From positions 3,472,001 through 3,536,000 of the forward strand of contig NZ_CP075584.1 of assembly GCF_027594785.1 (NCBI RefSeq): DNA of 64,000 nucleotides, given 5' to 3'. Source of the stretch: Cryobacterium breve (GTDB lineage: Bacteria > Actinomycetota > Actinomycetes > Actinomycetales > Microbacteriaceae). A program made the translations under genes and the position numbers. Within the stretch, counting starts at the first letter, position 1; each line of letters begins with the position of its first letter. The notes beneath the pieces are model-generated. The model was not told where the DNA came from. It saw only the letters and a list, made by a program, of their open reading frames with translations, and did not search any database. Below, piece by piece: positions 1 through 8,656 of this stretch.

Positions 1-293
1 GCGCCTACCAGCTCGCCTTCCAGGAGGGCCAGATCGAGGGCGTCCCCGCCGGGACCCCCTCGCGGGCGCCCGCCTCGTGATCGTCTCCTCCGGAACCGTC
101 AAGCAGAATTACCGCAACCCCACCCAGGCCACCTTCACCGAAGAACAGGCTCCTCGCCTTCCGCACCCGGGTGGGCGCCGACGCGGCGCTCATGGGAGGG
201 GCGACCTTCGTCGCCGAGCTCGCGACGCATTGCCTCGACCCGCGCTCGCACGGGGCCTGCCGCATCCACATCATCGGGCAGGTCAGCTCATGA
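1..293 (+). CDS. adnA: AdnA-like helicase-nuclease subunit, 3' end only
   Basis: This is the C-terminal end of a gene that begins outside the window, read from base 3. The readable protein runs through 'RLVIVSSGTVKQNYRNP' to a TGA at 291-293. Two indels must be bridged: a C run at 55-59 that is one base short, and an extra G at 148/149 where CAGCTC became CAGGCTC. Its TGA overlaps the ATG of the next gene (ATGA). The assignment as AdnA, the partner of AdnB in the actinobacterial AdnAB double-strand-break resection motor-nuclease, rests mainly on position: adnA lies directly upstream of adnB in mycobacteria. Too little protein is visible to prove it alone. Confidence 0.7.
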
Positions 294-3200
294 GCCAGAA
301 CGGAATACCCGTGCCGCACGACCCGAATCGTCCGAAAAACCCGGTCAGCGCCCTCGAGATCGCCGGCACGCTCGGCATGTTCCCGCCCACCCCCGAACAG
401 CAGGCGGTGATCGAGGCCCCGCTCGCGCCGACCCTCGTCGTGGCCGGAGCCGGCAGCGGCAAGACGGAGACCATGGCCAACCGGGTGCTCTGGCTGCTCG
501 CCAACGGCCTCGCCCGCCCCGACCAGGTCCTCGGGCTCACCTTCACCCGCAAGGCGGCCGGCGAACTCGCCGAGCGCATCGGCGACCGCATCGCCCAACT
601 CGACGCCCAGGGACTGCTTCCGGCACCCACCCCGGCCGCGGGCGCGGAGGCCACCGGCGAACTCGTCGACTCCGGCCTGTTCAACACCCCGACCGTGTCG
701 ACGTACAACTCCTTCGCGAGCCGACTCTTCACCGACAACGCCCTCCTCCTCGGCCGCGAACCCGAGTCCGTGCTGCTCACCGAGACGAGCGCCTGGCTGC
801 TCGCCCGCCGCGTCGTGATCGAGCACGGTGACCGCAGGCTCGTGCCCTGGGGAAAGAGCCTCGACGCCGTGACGGATGCCGTGCTCCGGTTCAGCCGCCT
901 GCTCGCCGAGAACCCGCCTCCCCTCACGACCGGCCTGGCAACGACCGGCCTCACGACGGGCGGCCCGGCGGGAGCTCCCGGCGGCGGCGTGCACGACCTT
1001 GCCGGCCTCGCCGCCGGCTTCGCCTACCTCGAAGACCTGCCATACGGCAACCCGCGCAAGAAGGTCCCGTACTCCTCCGTCGTCGACTCGCTCGCCGCGG
1101 TCGGGCCGCTGCCCGTGCTCGCCGAACTCGCCGGCGAGTACGACCGGGAGAAGCGCCGGCTCGGCCTGATCGAATTCTCCGACCAGGTCGCCCTCGCCCT
1201 GCAGGTGAGCCAGCGGGTTCCGCGGGTGGTCGCCGGGTACCGCGACCAGTACCGGGTCGTGCTGCTCGACGAATACCAGGACACCTCCGTGCTGCAGACC
1301 GAGCTCCTGCACACTCTCTTCGCCCGGCATCCGGTGATGGCCGTCGGTGACCCGCACCAGTCCATCTACGGCTGGCGCGGTGCGAGCTCCGCAAACCTGC
1401 TGGCCTTCTCCGACGACTTCGACCCGGACGCCCGCTCCGAGCACCGGGTCACCCCCTCCATGTCGCTCTCCTTCACCTGGCGGAACCCCCGCTCGGTGCT
1501 CGACGCGGCGAACACCCTCGTCGCCCCGCTCAGTGAGGCCCTGCGCCGCCGGACGAACGGCATCCAGGTCGAGACCCTCAAGGTGCCGGACGGCACCCGC
1601 CCCGGCGCAGTCACCGCGCACCTCGCCGAAACGGCCACCGACGAGGCCCAGGCCGTCGCCCGCTGGTTCGCCGGACGCCTCGGCGCCGGCAGCGACAAGT
1701 CCGGCGCCATCCTCTTCCGCGCCCGGCGCGACATGGACTTCTTCGCCGGGGTCCTCCGCGCGAACGGCGTGAGGGCCCACGTCCTCGGCCTCGGCGGTCT
1801 GCTCTCCACCCCGGAGGTCACCGACGTCGTGAGCGTGCTCCGGGTCGTGCACGATCCTTCCGCGGGAAGCGAACTCGTCCGGCTGCTGAGCGGCGCCCGA
1901 TTCCAGGTCGGGCCGCGCGACCTGCAGCACCTCGCGGCCGTCTCGCGGTGGCTCGCCGCCCACGACTGGGCCCAGAAGGCCGTCAGCCGGGAACTCACCG
2001 ACAAGCTCAGGGCGTCCGTCGCCGACGACGAGGGGGCATCCCTCGTCGACGCCCTCGACTTCGCCGCAGCGGCGCCGCCCGGCCACGGCCAGCTCGCCGG
2101 CTTCACCGACCTCGGCCGGGAGCGGCTCCGCGCCGCGGGCAGGCTGCTGGCCTGGCTGCGGTCGCGGGCCGGTCTCCCGTTGCTCGACTTCGTGCGCCTC
2201 GTCGAACAGGAGCTCCTTCTCGACGTCGAACTCGTCGCGAACGAGAACAACAGCCTCGGCCTCGCGAACCTCTACGCCTTCCACGACACCATCTCCGACT
2301 TCCTCGCCAGCGACGAGCTCGGCACCGCCGCGAGCTTCCTGCGCTGGCTCGGCAGGGCCGAACTCGCCGACGACATGGGGCCGCGCGCCGAGGTGGCCGA
2401 ACAGGGCACCGTGCAACTCCTCACCATCCACGGCGCCAAGGGCCTCGAGTGGGACTACGTCGCCATCCCGAACCTCACCGACAAAAGCCTGCCGGCCCCC
2501 GCCCGGGAGGTCACCGGCTGGATCCGTTTCGGCGAGCTGCCATACCCCTTCCGCGGCGACCACGCCGAGCTGCCCCAGCTGGACTGGACGGGCCACGACA
2601 GCCAGCTGTCCTACGACCTCGCCTTCCAGGCGTACAAGGCGGAGCTCGCCGACCGGCACGACGACGAGGAACGCCGGCTGATCTACGTCGCCACCACCCG
2701 GGCCAGGCACGAACTCCTGCTGACCGGTTCGTTCTGGGGAACGGGCTCGACCGTGCGCGCCCCGAGCCGGTACCTCGTCGAGCTCGCCGAGGCCGGCCTC
2801 ATCGAGCCCCTGCCCGGGGAGAGCGCCACCGCCGAGAAACCCGCCCCGGAGGACGGCCTCACGCCGGCCTGGCCCTTCGATCCGCTCGGCACTCGCCGGG
2901 CCGTCGTCGTCGAAGCCGCCGCTGCCGGGGTGCGCGGCGCGGCGAATGATCCGGAATCACTGGCCCGGGAGACGCGCTGGTCCCACGTCGTGACCCTCCT
3001 GCTCGAGGAACGCGCGCTCCGCCAGGGCGCAGGCGCAGTCGCCCCGCTGCCCGCCCGCATCCCCGCCTCGCGGTTCAAGGACTACGTCGACGACCCCGCC
3101 GGGGTCGCCGCGCAGGTGCGCCGCCCGATGCCCGAGCGGCCGTACCGGGCCACCCGGCTCGGCACCCTCTTCCATTCCTGGGTCGAGCAGCGGGCCGGTG

Positions 3201-3812
3201 GCCACCTTGGCGGCGACCGGATCGACGCCGGGCTCTTCGAAGCCGACACCGACACGGATGCCGATGCCTTCGACCTCGACCTCGACCAGAACCAGCCGCT
3301 CGAGCAGGCCCAGGCTCGAACGCCTCCAGGCCACCTTCGAACGGTCGCCCTGGGCCGGCCTCAAGCCGGAGGAGGTCGAGATCGAGATCCACTACGTGCT
3401 CGCCGGCCAGGTCTTCATCTGCAAGCTCGACGCGGTGTACCGCACGGAGACCGGCTACCAGGTCGTCGACTGGAAGACCGGCCGGGCGCCGAAGAACGCG
3501 GCCGACCTCGAACTCAAGCAGACCCAGCTCGCGCTCTACCGGCTCGCGTACGCGAGCTGGAAGGGCATCGACCCGGACGACGTCGACGCGGTGTTCTATT
3601 TCGTCGCCGACGACACCGTGGTCGCCCCCGAGCGGCTCTACTCCGAGGCGGACCTCGTGGCGGCATGGTCCGCCGTGGTGTCCAGCACGTCGGCCCGCGA
3701 GTCGTCGCCGGTGCCGGTGTCGGTGTCGGTGCCGTCGCCCACGACGTCGATCGCGCCGGTGGTGTCCGCTTCGTCGGCGAACTCGCCGGTCTCGAAGTCG
3801 GACAGCGTGTAG
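290..3812 (+). CDS. adnB: AdnB-like UvrD-family helicase with C-terminal RecB-type nuclease
   Basis: Second subunit of the AdnAB DNA end-resection machine (ATP-driven 3'-5' translocase plus nuclease), about 1173 residues after repair. Walker A GAGSGKT is at residues 53-59, LLDEYQDTS near 325, GDPHQSIYGWRGAS near 350, TIHGAKGLEWD near 715, and IYVATTRAR near 800. The nuclease core VVDWKTG with the downstream Q-x6-Y is near 1057-1075. The start is the ATG that overlaps the adnA stop. The frame breaks once at 3313/3314 (CAGGCTC for CAGCTC). The end runs 175 bp into the 3' end of the opposite gene, which is unusual, so the true stop may lie earlier. The N-terminus 'TLGMFPPTPEQQAVI' closely resembles mycobacterial AdnB. 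Confidence 0.9.
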
Positions 3813-4858
3813 GCATCCGTGTGCATCGCGGCGGCCGGCGCACGCCTGACCGCCGCGTACGGGGTCTCGGCGAGCAGGCTCTCGACCTCTGACACGTTCA
3901 GGATCGGGCCGGTCTTGGGGGACAGCGGGTGCGAGGTCGCATGGTGCACGTTCTCGACCAGCCCGTCGAGCATCGCGACGGCGTCATCGACAATGCCCTG
4001 GTTGCGGGTGTCCGTGCCGTGCAACAGCCAGCGCGCGAGCTCGAGCTCGGCGTAGAGCATCGCCCGCTGCGTGATGCGCGGGTCGTTGCCCTGGCGCGCG
4101 CCGCCGTAGGACGCGATCGCCGCTTCGCCGGCCGCCCCGCGCGAGGCGAGCAGCCAGTTCAGGTCCCTGGCCGGATCGCCGACGCTCAGCGCCGCCCAGC
4201 CGAGCACGGCCGCCACGGAATCCTCGCCGATCAGGAAGGACTCCGCGGACAGCGAACCGTGGATGACACAGGGCAGGAACTGCCAGAGGGAGTCGTCGTC
4301 GGTCGCGAGCTCCCAGCGGCGGAGCAGGGCAGCAGGCAGGTACCCGGTCGCCTCGGTCCGGCCGATCAGCTCGATGACCTCGGTGCGGCAATCTTGGGCA
4401 CTGCGTTGCGTGAGTCCGGCATCGCTCACGACCGCGGTCGGCAGGCCGTGGATGGCGGCGATGGCCCGGCCGATCGACCCGGAGACGCCGGCGTGGCCGG
4501 TGAGGGCATCCGCGTCGAAGGTGTCGCCGGGCAGGAACTCGTAGACGACGGCGCGCGTCCCGCTGAGCGGGGCCTGCCCGACGAACTGCGGAACGTCGAA
4601 CGGCAGCCGGCTGCGATTGCCGACGGTCAGGGCGCGGAGCGCCACGAGGTCGGCGGACTGCTCGGTCTCCGCGGCCTGGGAGAGCGGCACCCGGATGATC
4701 AGGGAGCGTCCGTCGCGGTCCAGGAGCACGGCGGAATCGTACGCCCCGTGCGCGTCGGACGAGCGCCCGCTGGAGCCGTGGCTGCGGGCCTGGACGACGT
4801 CGAGACCGGGCACGGCTGAAGTGGCGAGCGCGGCTAGAGTGAGATGGGATCTGGCCAT
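3638..4858 (-). CDS. APH/macrolide-phosphotransferase-fold protein, probably catalytically inactive
   Basis: A 406-residue protein of the aminoglycoside/macrolide phosphotransferase fold. The hinge-like 'AVVYEFLPGDTFD' and the C-lobe are recognisable. The catalytic loop, normally HGDxxxxN, reads HGSLSAESF, so both the catalytic Asp and the Mg-binding Asn are replaced. The second Mg ligand, normally IDW/IDF, reads LGW. I therefore infer a pseudokinase rather than a resistance enzyme. It lies between adnB and nudC on the opposite strand. The start ATG follows a TAACCT promoter box by 7 bp. The acidic C-terminal tail overlaps adnB by 175 bp. Homologues next to nudC are commonly annotated macrolide 2'-phosphotransferase. 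Confidence 0.75.
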   Translation of the reverse strand: MARSHLTLAALATSAVPGLDVVQARSHGSSGRSSDAHGAYDSAVLLDRDGRSLIIRVPLSQAAETEQSADLVALRALTVGNRSRLPFDVPQFVGQAPLSGTRAVVYEFLPGDTFDADALTGHAGVSGSIGRAIAAIHGLPTAVVSDAGLTQRSAQDCRTEVIELIGRTEATGYLPAALLRRWELATDDDSLWQFLPCVIHGSLSAESFLIGEDSVAAVLGWAALSVGDPARDLNWLLASRGAAGEAAIASYGGARQGNDPRITQRAMLYAELELARWLLHGTDTRNQGIVDDAVAMLDGLVENVHHATSHPLSPKTGPILNVSEVESLLAETPYAAVRRAPAAAMHTDAYTLSDFETGEFADEADTTGAIDVVGDGTDTDTGTGDDSRADVLDTTADHAATRSASE

Positions 4859-4865
4859 GCCTACT

Positions 4866-4871
4866 AGGTTA
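4866..4871 (-). promoter_or_regulatory. -10 box TAACCT of the APH-like gene (leaderless pattern)
   Basis: TAACCT read on the minus strand ends 7 bp before the ATG at 4858, so transcription would start at or next to the start codon. Confidence 0.45.
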
Positions 4872-4951
4872 GGTCGACTTCCCCTCGGTGTGGTCGTTCG
4901 CCACGCCTCCACACAACTTCGGCAGTCACGCCAGAGTCCGAAGGGGTCTTC

Positions 4952-5980
4952 ATGCCGTTCACATTCACCGCCAGACTGCCGCTGTCCCGCCATGCCGTCG
5001 ACAGGGACCACCTCACCCGGGCCGTGCCCGGGCTCTTCGACGAACTCCGGGCGGATGCCGCAACACGCGTCCTCCCGCTCTGGCGCGGTTCCACGCTCCT
5101 CGCCGAGGAACCGGGGGACGTTTCCGACGGCACCCACGAACTCGCGGCGCACGATTCCCGCGACGGAACCCGCCGGCCCCGGCTGCGGCTGTTCCCGTCC
5201 GCGCTCGTCGCGCAGACCCCGATCGAGCTTTATCTGGGCCGGTCCCTCGCCGATGAGGGTGCGGAACCCGCGGGCACCCGCCTCGTCGCCGCGATCCTCG
5301 ACGACGCCACGGCCGCAACCCTCGAACCGGACGAGTCCCTCTGGGTGCCGCTCCGCACCGTCGCGAGCGCGCTCTCCGACCGCGATGCCGGCCTCTTCAC
5401 CGAAGCGCTCGCGCTCGCGAACTGGCACGCCTCGCACGCGCACTGCCCGCGCTGCGGCGCCGCGACCGAGGTCGAGGGCGGTGGCTGGAGCCGCCGGTGC
5501 CGCGTCGACGGCAGCCAGGTCTTTCCGCGCACCGATCCCGCCGTGATCGTGCTGATCACCGACGCCGACGATCGCATCCTGCTCGGCTCGAATGCCATGT
5601 GGGAGGACAATCGCTTCTCCCTGCTCGCGGGCTTCGTCGAACCGGGGGAGTCGCTCGAGGCCGCCGTCATCCGTGAGATGTTCGAGGAGTCCGGACTCCG
5701 GGTCGCCGACCCGGTCTACCTCGGCTCCCAGCCGTGGCCGTTCCCGGCCTCGATCATGTTCGGCTTCACCGCCCGGCTCGCCGACGGCCAGCAGCCCGCC
5801 GGCGTCCTGCCGGACGGCGAGGAGATCCTCGACCTGCGCTGGTTCAGCCGCTCCGAACTCGCCGCGGCGGGCGACAGCATCATCCTGCCCGGCCGCTCCT
5901 CGATCGCGCGCGCGATCATCGAGCAGTGGTACGGCGGGCCGATCGACTTCGGCCCCGACCTGGTCGCCGGATGGCGATGA
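4952..5980 (+). CDS. nudC: NudC: NAD(H) pyrophosphatase / NAD-RNA decapping Nudix hydrolase
   Basis: 342 residues. The zinc ribbon begins CPRCG near residue 163 and closes with a cysteine in 'WSRRC'. The Nudix box spans about 227-249 (GFVEPGESLEAA then REMFEESG). It is followed by SQPWPFPAS, the family signature that separates NudC from other Nudix proteins. The family hydrolyses NAD(H) to NMN(H) and AMP and removes NAD caps from RNA 5' ends. The ATG at 4952 has an AAGGGG ribosome site 6 bp upstream. The last four bases overlap the first codons of uvrD2, as in mycobacteria, so the two genes are probably co-transcribed and translationally coupled. Confidence 0.95.
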   Translation: MPFTFTARLPLSRHAVDRDHLTRAVPGLFDELRADAATRVLPLWRGSTLLAEEPGDVSDGTHELAAHDSRDGTRRPRLRLFPSALVAQTPIELYLGRSLADEGAEPAGTRLVAAILDDATAATLEPDESLWVPLRTVASALSDRDAGLFTEALALANWHASHAHCPRCGAATEVEGGGWSRRCRVDGSQVFPRTDPAVIVLITDADDRILLGSNAMWEDNRFSLLAGFVEPGESLEAAVIREMFEESGLRVADPVYLGSQPWPFPASIMFGFTARLADGQQPAGVLPDGEEILDLRWFSRSELAAAGDSIILPGRSSIARAIIEQWYGGPIDFGPDLVAGWR

Positions 5981-7686
5981 CCCCCGAGACGCTCCTGTCC
6001 GGCCTCGACGACCAGCAGCGCATCGCCGCGGAGGCCCTCGTCGGCCCGGTGTGCATGCTCGCGGGCGCAGGCACGGGCAAGACCCGCGCGATCACCCACC
6101 GGATCGCCTACGGGGTGATGACGGGTGCATACGCCCCGAACCGGGTGATGGCGCTCACCTTCACCTCCCGGGCCGCCGCCGAACTCCGCGGTCGGCTGCG
6201 CCAGCTCGGCGCAGGCGGCGTCGCAGCACGCACCTTCCACGCCGCGGCGCTCTCCCAGCTCAACTACTTCTGGCCGCACGTGGTCGGCGGCCAGGCGCCG
6301 CGCATCCTCGACGGGAAGGGCCGGCTGCTCGGCCACGCGGCCGAGCAACTGAAGCTCCGGCTCGACACTCCGACCCTGCGCGACCTCGCCGCCGAGGTCG
6401 AATGGCGGAAGACCACGGGGCTCTCCATCGAGGACTACGCCGCCGGCATCACCGCACGCAGCCTGCCCGGTCGGCTCGACGCCGACCAGGTCGTCGCGAT
6501 GCACGAACGCTACGAACGGCTGAAGGACGAGCGCAAGCAGATCGACTTCGAAGACGTTCTGCTGGCGATGGCCGGAATGATCGAGTCCGAGCCCTCTGTC
6601 GCCCTGCAGGTGCGTGAGCAATACCGCTTCTTCGTCGTCGACGAATACCAGGACGTGTCGCCGTTGCAACACGACCTGCTCGCCCTCTGGGTCGGGCCCC
6701 GCAGAGACCTGTGCGTGGTCGGCGACGCGAGCCAGACCATCTACTCCTTCGCGGGCGCCCGCAGCGACTACCTGCTCGACTTCCCCAAGCGCTGGGAGGA
6801 CGCGACGGTCGTGCGCCTCGAACAGAACTACCGGTCCACCGCGGCGATCGTCACGACCGCGAACCAGCTGATGCGCGGCCGCACCGGTGCACTCACCCTG
6901 CGCGCGCACTCGGAGGACCCTGGCGTCGAACCGAGCGTCCACGAGTACGCGAACGACCTCGCCGAGGCGCGCGGAGTCGCCCAGCAGATCCTCGAACTGA
7001 TCGAATCCGGAACCCGGCCGGAGAACATCGCGGTGCTCTACCGGGTCAACGTGCAGGCCGCCGCGCTCGAGACCGCGCTCGGCGACCTGTCGATCAGCTA
7101 CCAGATCCGTGGATCCAAGCGGTTCTTCGACCTCACCGAGGTCAAGCAGGCCGTGATGCAGCTGCGTGCGGCATCCGTTTCGATCGTCGGCGAACCGCTG
7201 TTCAAGTCGGCCAGCGACGTGCTGCGCTCGCTCGGCTGGAGCCAGACAGCACCGGAGGCGGCCGGAGCGGTGCGCGACCGCTGGGAATCGCTCAACGCGC
7301 TGATGGGACTCGTCGACCAGGCGCCGCCGGGAACGACGTTCCGGCAGTTCACCGACGAGCTGATGGAACGGCAGGCCGGCCAGCACGAACCGACCGTCTC
7401 TGCGGTGACCCTCGCGACGCTGCACTCGGCCAAGGGCCTCGAATGGGACGCCGTCTTCGTGGTGGGGCTGTCAGAGGGGCTCGTCCCGATCAGCTACGCG
7501 GGCACCTTCGAGCAGATCGACGAGGAACGCCGGCTGCTCTACGTCGGCATCACCCGGGCACGCCGGCGCCTCGCACTGAGCTGGTCCGCGTCCGGGCACC
7601 AGCAACGGGCGCCCCGGGAACGATCGCGGTTCCTGACAGAGCTCGGCATGCGCAACGCTCGTGCGGCCGGTGCCCGCGGCGCGTGA
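5971..7686 (+). CDS. uvrD2: UvrD2-type superfamily 1A DNA helicase
   Basis: 571 residues from the first of two ATGs (5971 and 5977). Walker A GAGTGKT is near residue 30, VDEYQDVSPLQ near 223, GDASQTIYSFAGA near 252, HSAKGLEWD near 484 and YVGITRARRRL near 530, which is a full set of SF1A motifs for ATP-driven strand separation in repair. The start overlaps nudC. Mycobacterial UvrD2 continues with an HRDC domain and a tetracysteine domain. Here the protein stops shortly after motif VI, so those domains are absent or have been cut off. The last 137 bp overlap the opposite gene. Confidence 0.92.
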   Translation: MAMTPETLLSGLDDQQRIAAEALVGPVCMLAGAGTGKTRAITHRIAYGVMTGAYAPNRVMALTFTSRAAAELRGRLRQLGAGGVAARTFHAAALSQLNYFWPHVVGGQAPRILDGKGRLLGHAAEQLKLRLDTPTLRDLAAEVEWRKTTGLSIEDYAAGITARSLPGRLDADQVVAMHERYERLKDERKQIDFEDVLLAMAGMIESEPSVALQVREQYRFFVVDEYQDVSPLQHDLLALWVGPRRDLCVVGDASQTIYSFAGARSDYLLDFPKRWEDATVVRLEQNYRSTAAIVTTANQLMRGRTGALTLRAHSEDPGVEPSVHEYANDLAEARGVAQQILELIESGTRPENIAVLYRVNVQAAALETALGDLSISYQIRGSKRFFDLTEVKQAVMQLRAASVSIVGEPLFKSASDVLRSLGWSQTAPEAAGAVRDRWESLNALMGLVDQAPPGTTFRQFTDELMERQAGQHEPTVSAVTLATLHSAKGLEWDAVFVVGLSEGLVPISYAGTFEQIDEERRLLYVGITRARRRLALSWSASGHQQRAPRERSRFLTELGMRNARAAGARGA

Positions 7687-8557
7687 TCCGACCGTTCGAG
7701 GCGTCGATCGAGAGCGAGACGCCCGCGAGCTCCGACCGGCCGGACAGTACCCGGTCCTGGACGATCCCCGCAACCCGGACGGCGACCTCGAGCCCGCGAC
7801 GCGGTGACTCTGTCGGCGCGGGCCGGTGGGCCAGTTGGCTCGCCATCGCCGGCCAGGCCGGGTCGGCGTCGACCCTGGCCTGCTCGAGGCAGAACAGGCA
7901 CGGGCCCCGTCCCGGCTCCACGAGCGGGCCAATCCGCACCTCGCGATCGCCGAACACGACGGGCAGGTGCGGCACGTCCCGGTTCAGCCAGCGCCGGTAG
8001 CGCGCCGGCTCGATCGCGAACCGGCCGATGATGACCGCGAGGTCCGTTGACCCGGGCTCCGCCGCATCCGCTTCTGTCGCGCCCGCCGCGCCGGAACGGA
8101 TGCCTGTGCCGATGCGGTGTTCGTCGGCGCCCTGTCGGCTGCCGTTGACCCTGGCGTCGAGGTCGAGGTCGAGGTCGAGATCGTGGTCGAGGTCGGCGTC
8201 GAGGTCGTGGGCGTCGAGCCCGAGGTCGTCGAGGAAGGCACGGAGCCGCGCGGCCGTCGTGCCGCGCCCGTCGACGGACACCCAGTGCCGGCGCGGCGGC
8301 GGTTCCGGCCCGCGGTCGTCGAGCAGGACCGGGCGGAGCTCGTCGAGCAGGTCGAGCACGGATTCCGGAGTCGCGCAGCCCGTGCGGCCGAGCATGACGG
8401 CCCCGGTGCGGGGCACCCCGGACCTGAGCGCATCGATGACGCGTTCGAGGCCGGGGCCGGGCACACGCACCCGGAGTACCGGGTGATCGACGCCGAGCTG
8501 GATGGTGTCCGGCGAGCGCCAGACGAGCGGATATCGGGGGTCGAGTCGAAGAGTCAT
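7550..8557 (-). CDS. Orphan TOMM/cyclodehydratase-type (ThiF-like) protein
   Basis: 335 residues resembling the leader-binding 'bacteriocin biosynthesis cyclodehydratase' proteins seen beside uvrD2 in many actinobacteria. The N-terminus 'LRLDPRYPLVWRSPDTIQLG' is typical, and 'CLFCLEQARVDADPAWP' with a later 'ERCACR' provides four candidate zinc cysteines. No YcaO partner or peptide substrate is visible, so an active thiazole/oxazole pathway is not supported. Residues around 125-150 are an Asp/Leu run from a GTCGAG simple repeat (8156-8215), probably a recent expansion. The C-terminus overlaps the 3' end of uvrD2 by 137 bp, so the true stop may be upstream. Confidence 0.7.
   Translation of the reverse strand: MTLRLDPRYPLVWRSPDTIQLGVDHPVLRVRVPGPGLERVIDALRSGVPRTGAVMLGRTGCATPESVLDLLDELRPVLLDDRGPEPPPRRHWVSVDGRGTTAARLRAFLDDLGLDAHDLDADLDHDLDLDLDLDARVNGSRQGADEHRIGTGIRSGAAGATEADAAEPGSTDLAVIIGRFAIEPARYRRWLNRDVPHLPVVFGDREVRIGPLVEPGRGPCLFCLEQARVDADPAWPAMASQLAHRPAPTESPRRGLEVAVRVAGIVQDRVLSGRSELAGVSLSIDASNGRITRRGHRPHERCACRALSGTAIVPGAPVAGARTRTSSVRGAGVPG
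8156..8215. repeat. GTCGAG-type simple repeat inside the orphan TOMM-like gene
   Basis: Repeated GTCGAG/GTCGTG units encode a D-L-D-L run on the minus strand. The repeat inserts between the two conserved halves of the protein without breaking the frame. Confidence 0.7.
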
Positions 8558-8643
8558 GCGCCGATCCTGCCGGATTCCCATCGCGCGCGAGCGATTCATC
8601 CACAGGCCCGGCAGGCTCCCAGCCTCGGCCCGGGCATTCGCCC

Positions 8644-8649
8644 TAGGCT
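8644..8649 (+). promoter_or_regulatory. -10 box TAGGCT (leaderless pattern)
   Basis: TAGGCT ends 7 bp before the ATG at 8657, with no ribosome site in between. Confidence 0.45.
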
Positions 8650-8656
8650 CGTGTCC

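Noticed and set aside
5..2710. 901-residue open frame opposite adnB, and similar long antisense frames (for example 29979-32399, 18511-20214, 49-51 kb)
   Set aside because: Very high GC leaves antisense frames open. They show Gly/Arg/Glu-rich composition, no domains, and lie opposite genes with clear motifs.
3198..3812. A separate small gene for the adnB nuclease domain
   Set aside because: It has no start or ribosome site and continues adnB after one extra base.
3638..4858. Macrolide/aminoglycoside resistance gene
   Set aside because: Catalytic and metal-binding residues are missing, so resistance is not supported.
7550..8557. RiPP (TOMM) biosynthetic cluster
   Set aside because: No YcaO, dehydrogenase or precursor peptide is present nearby.
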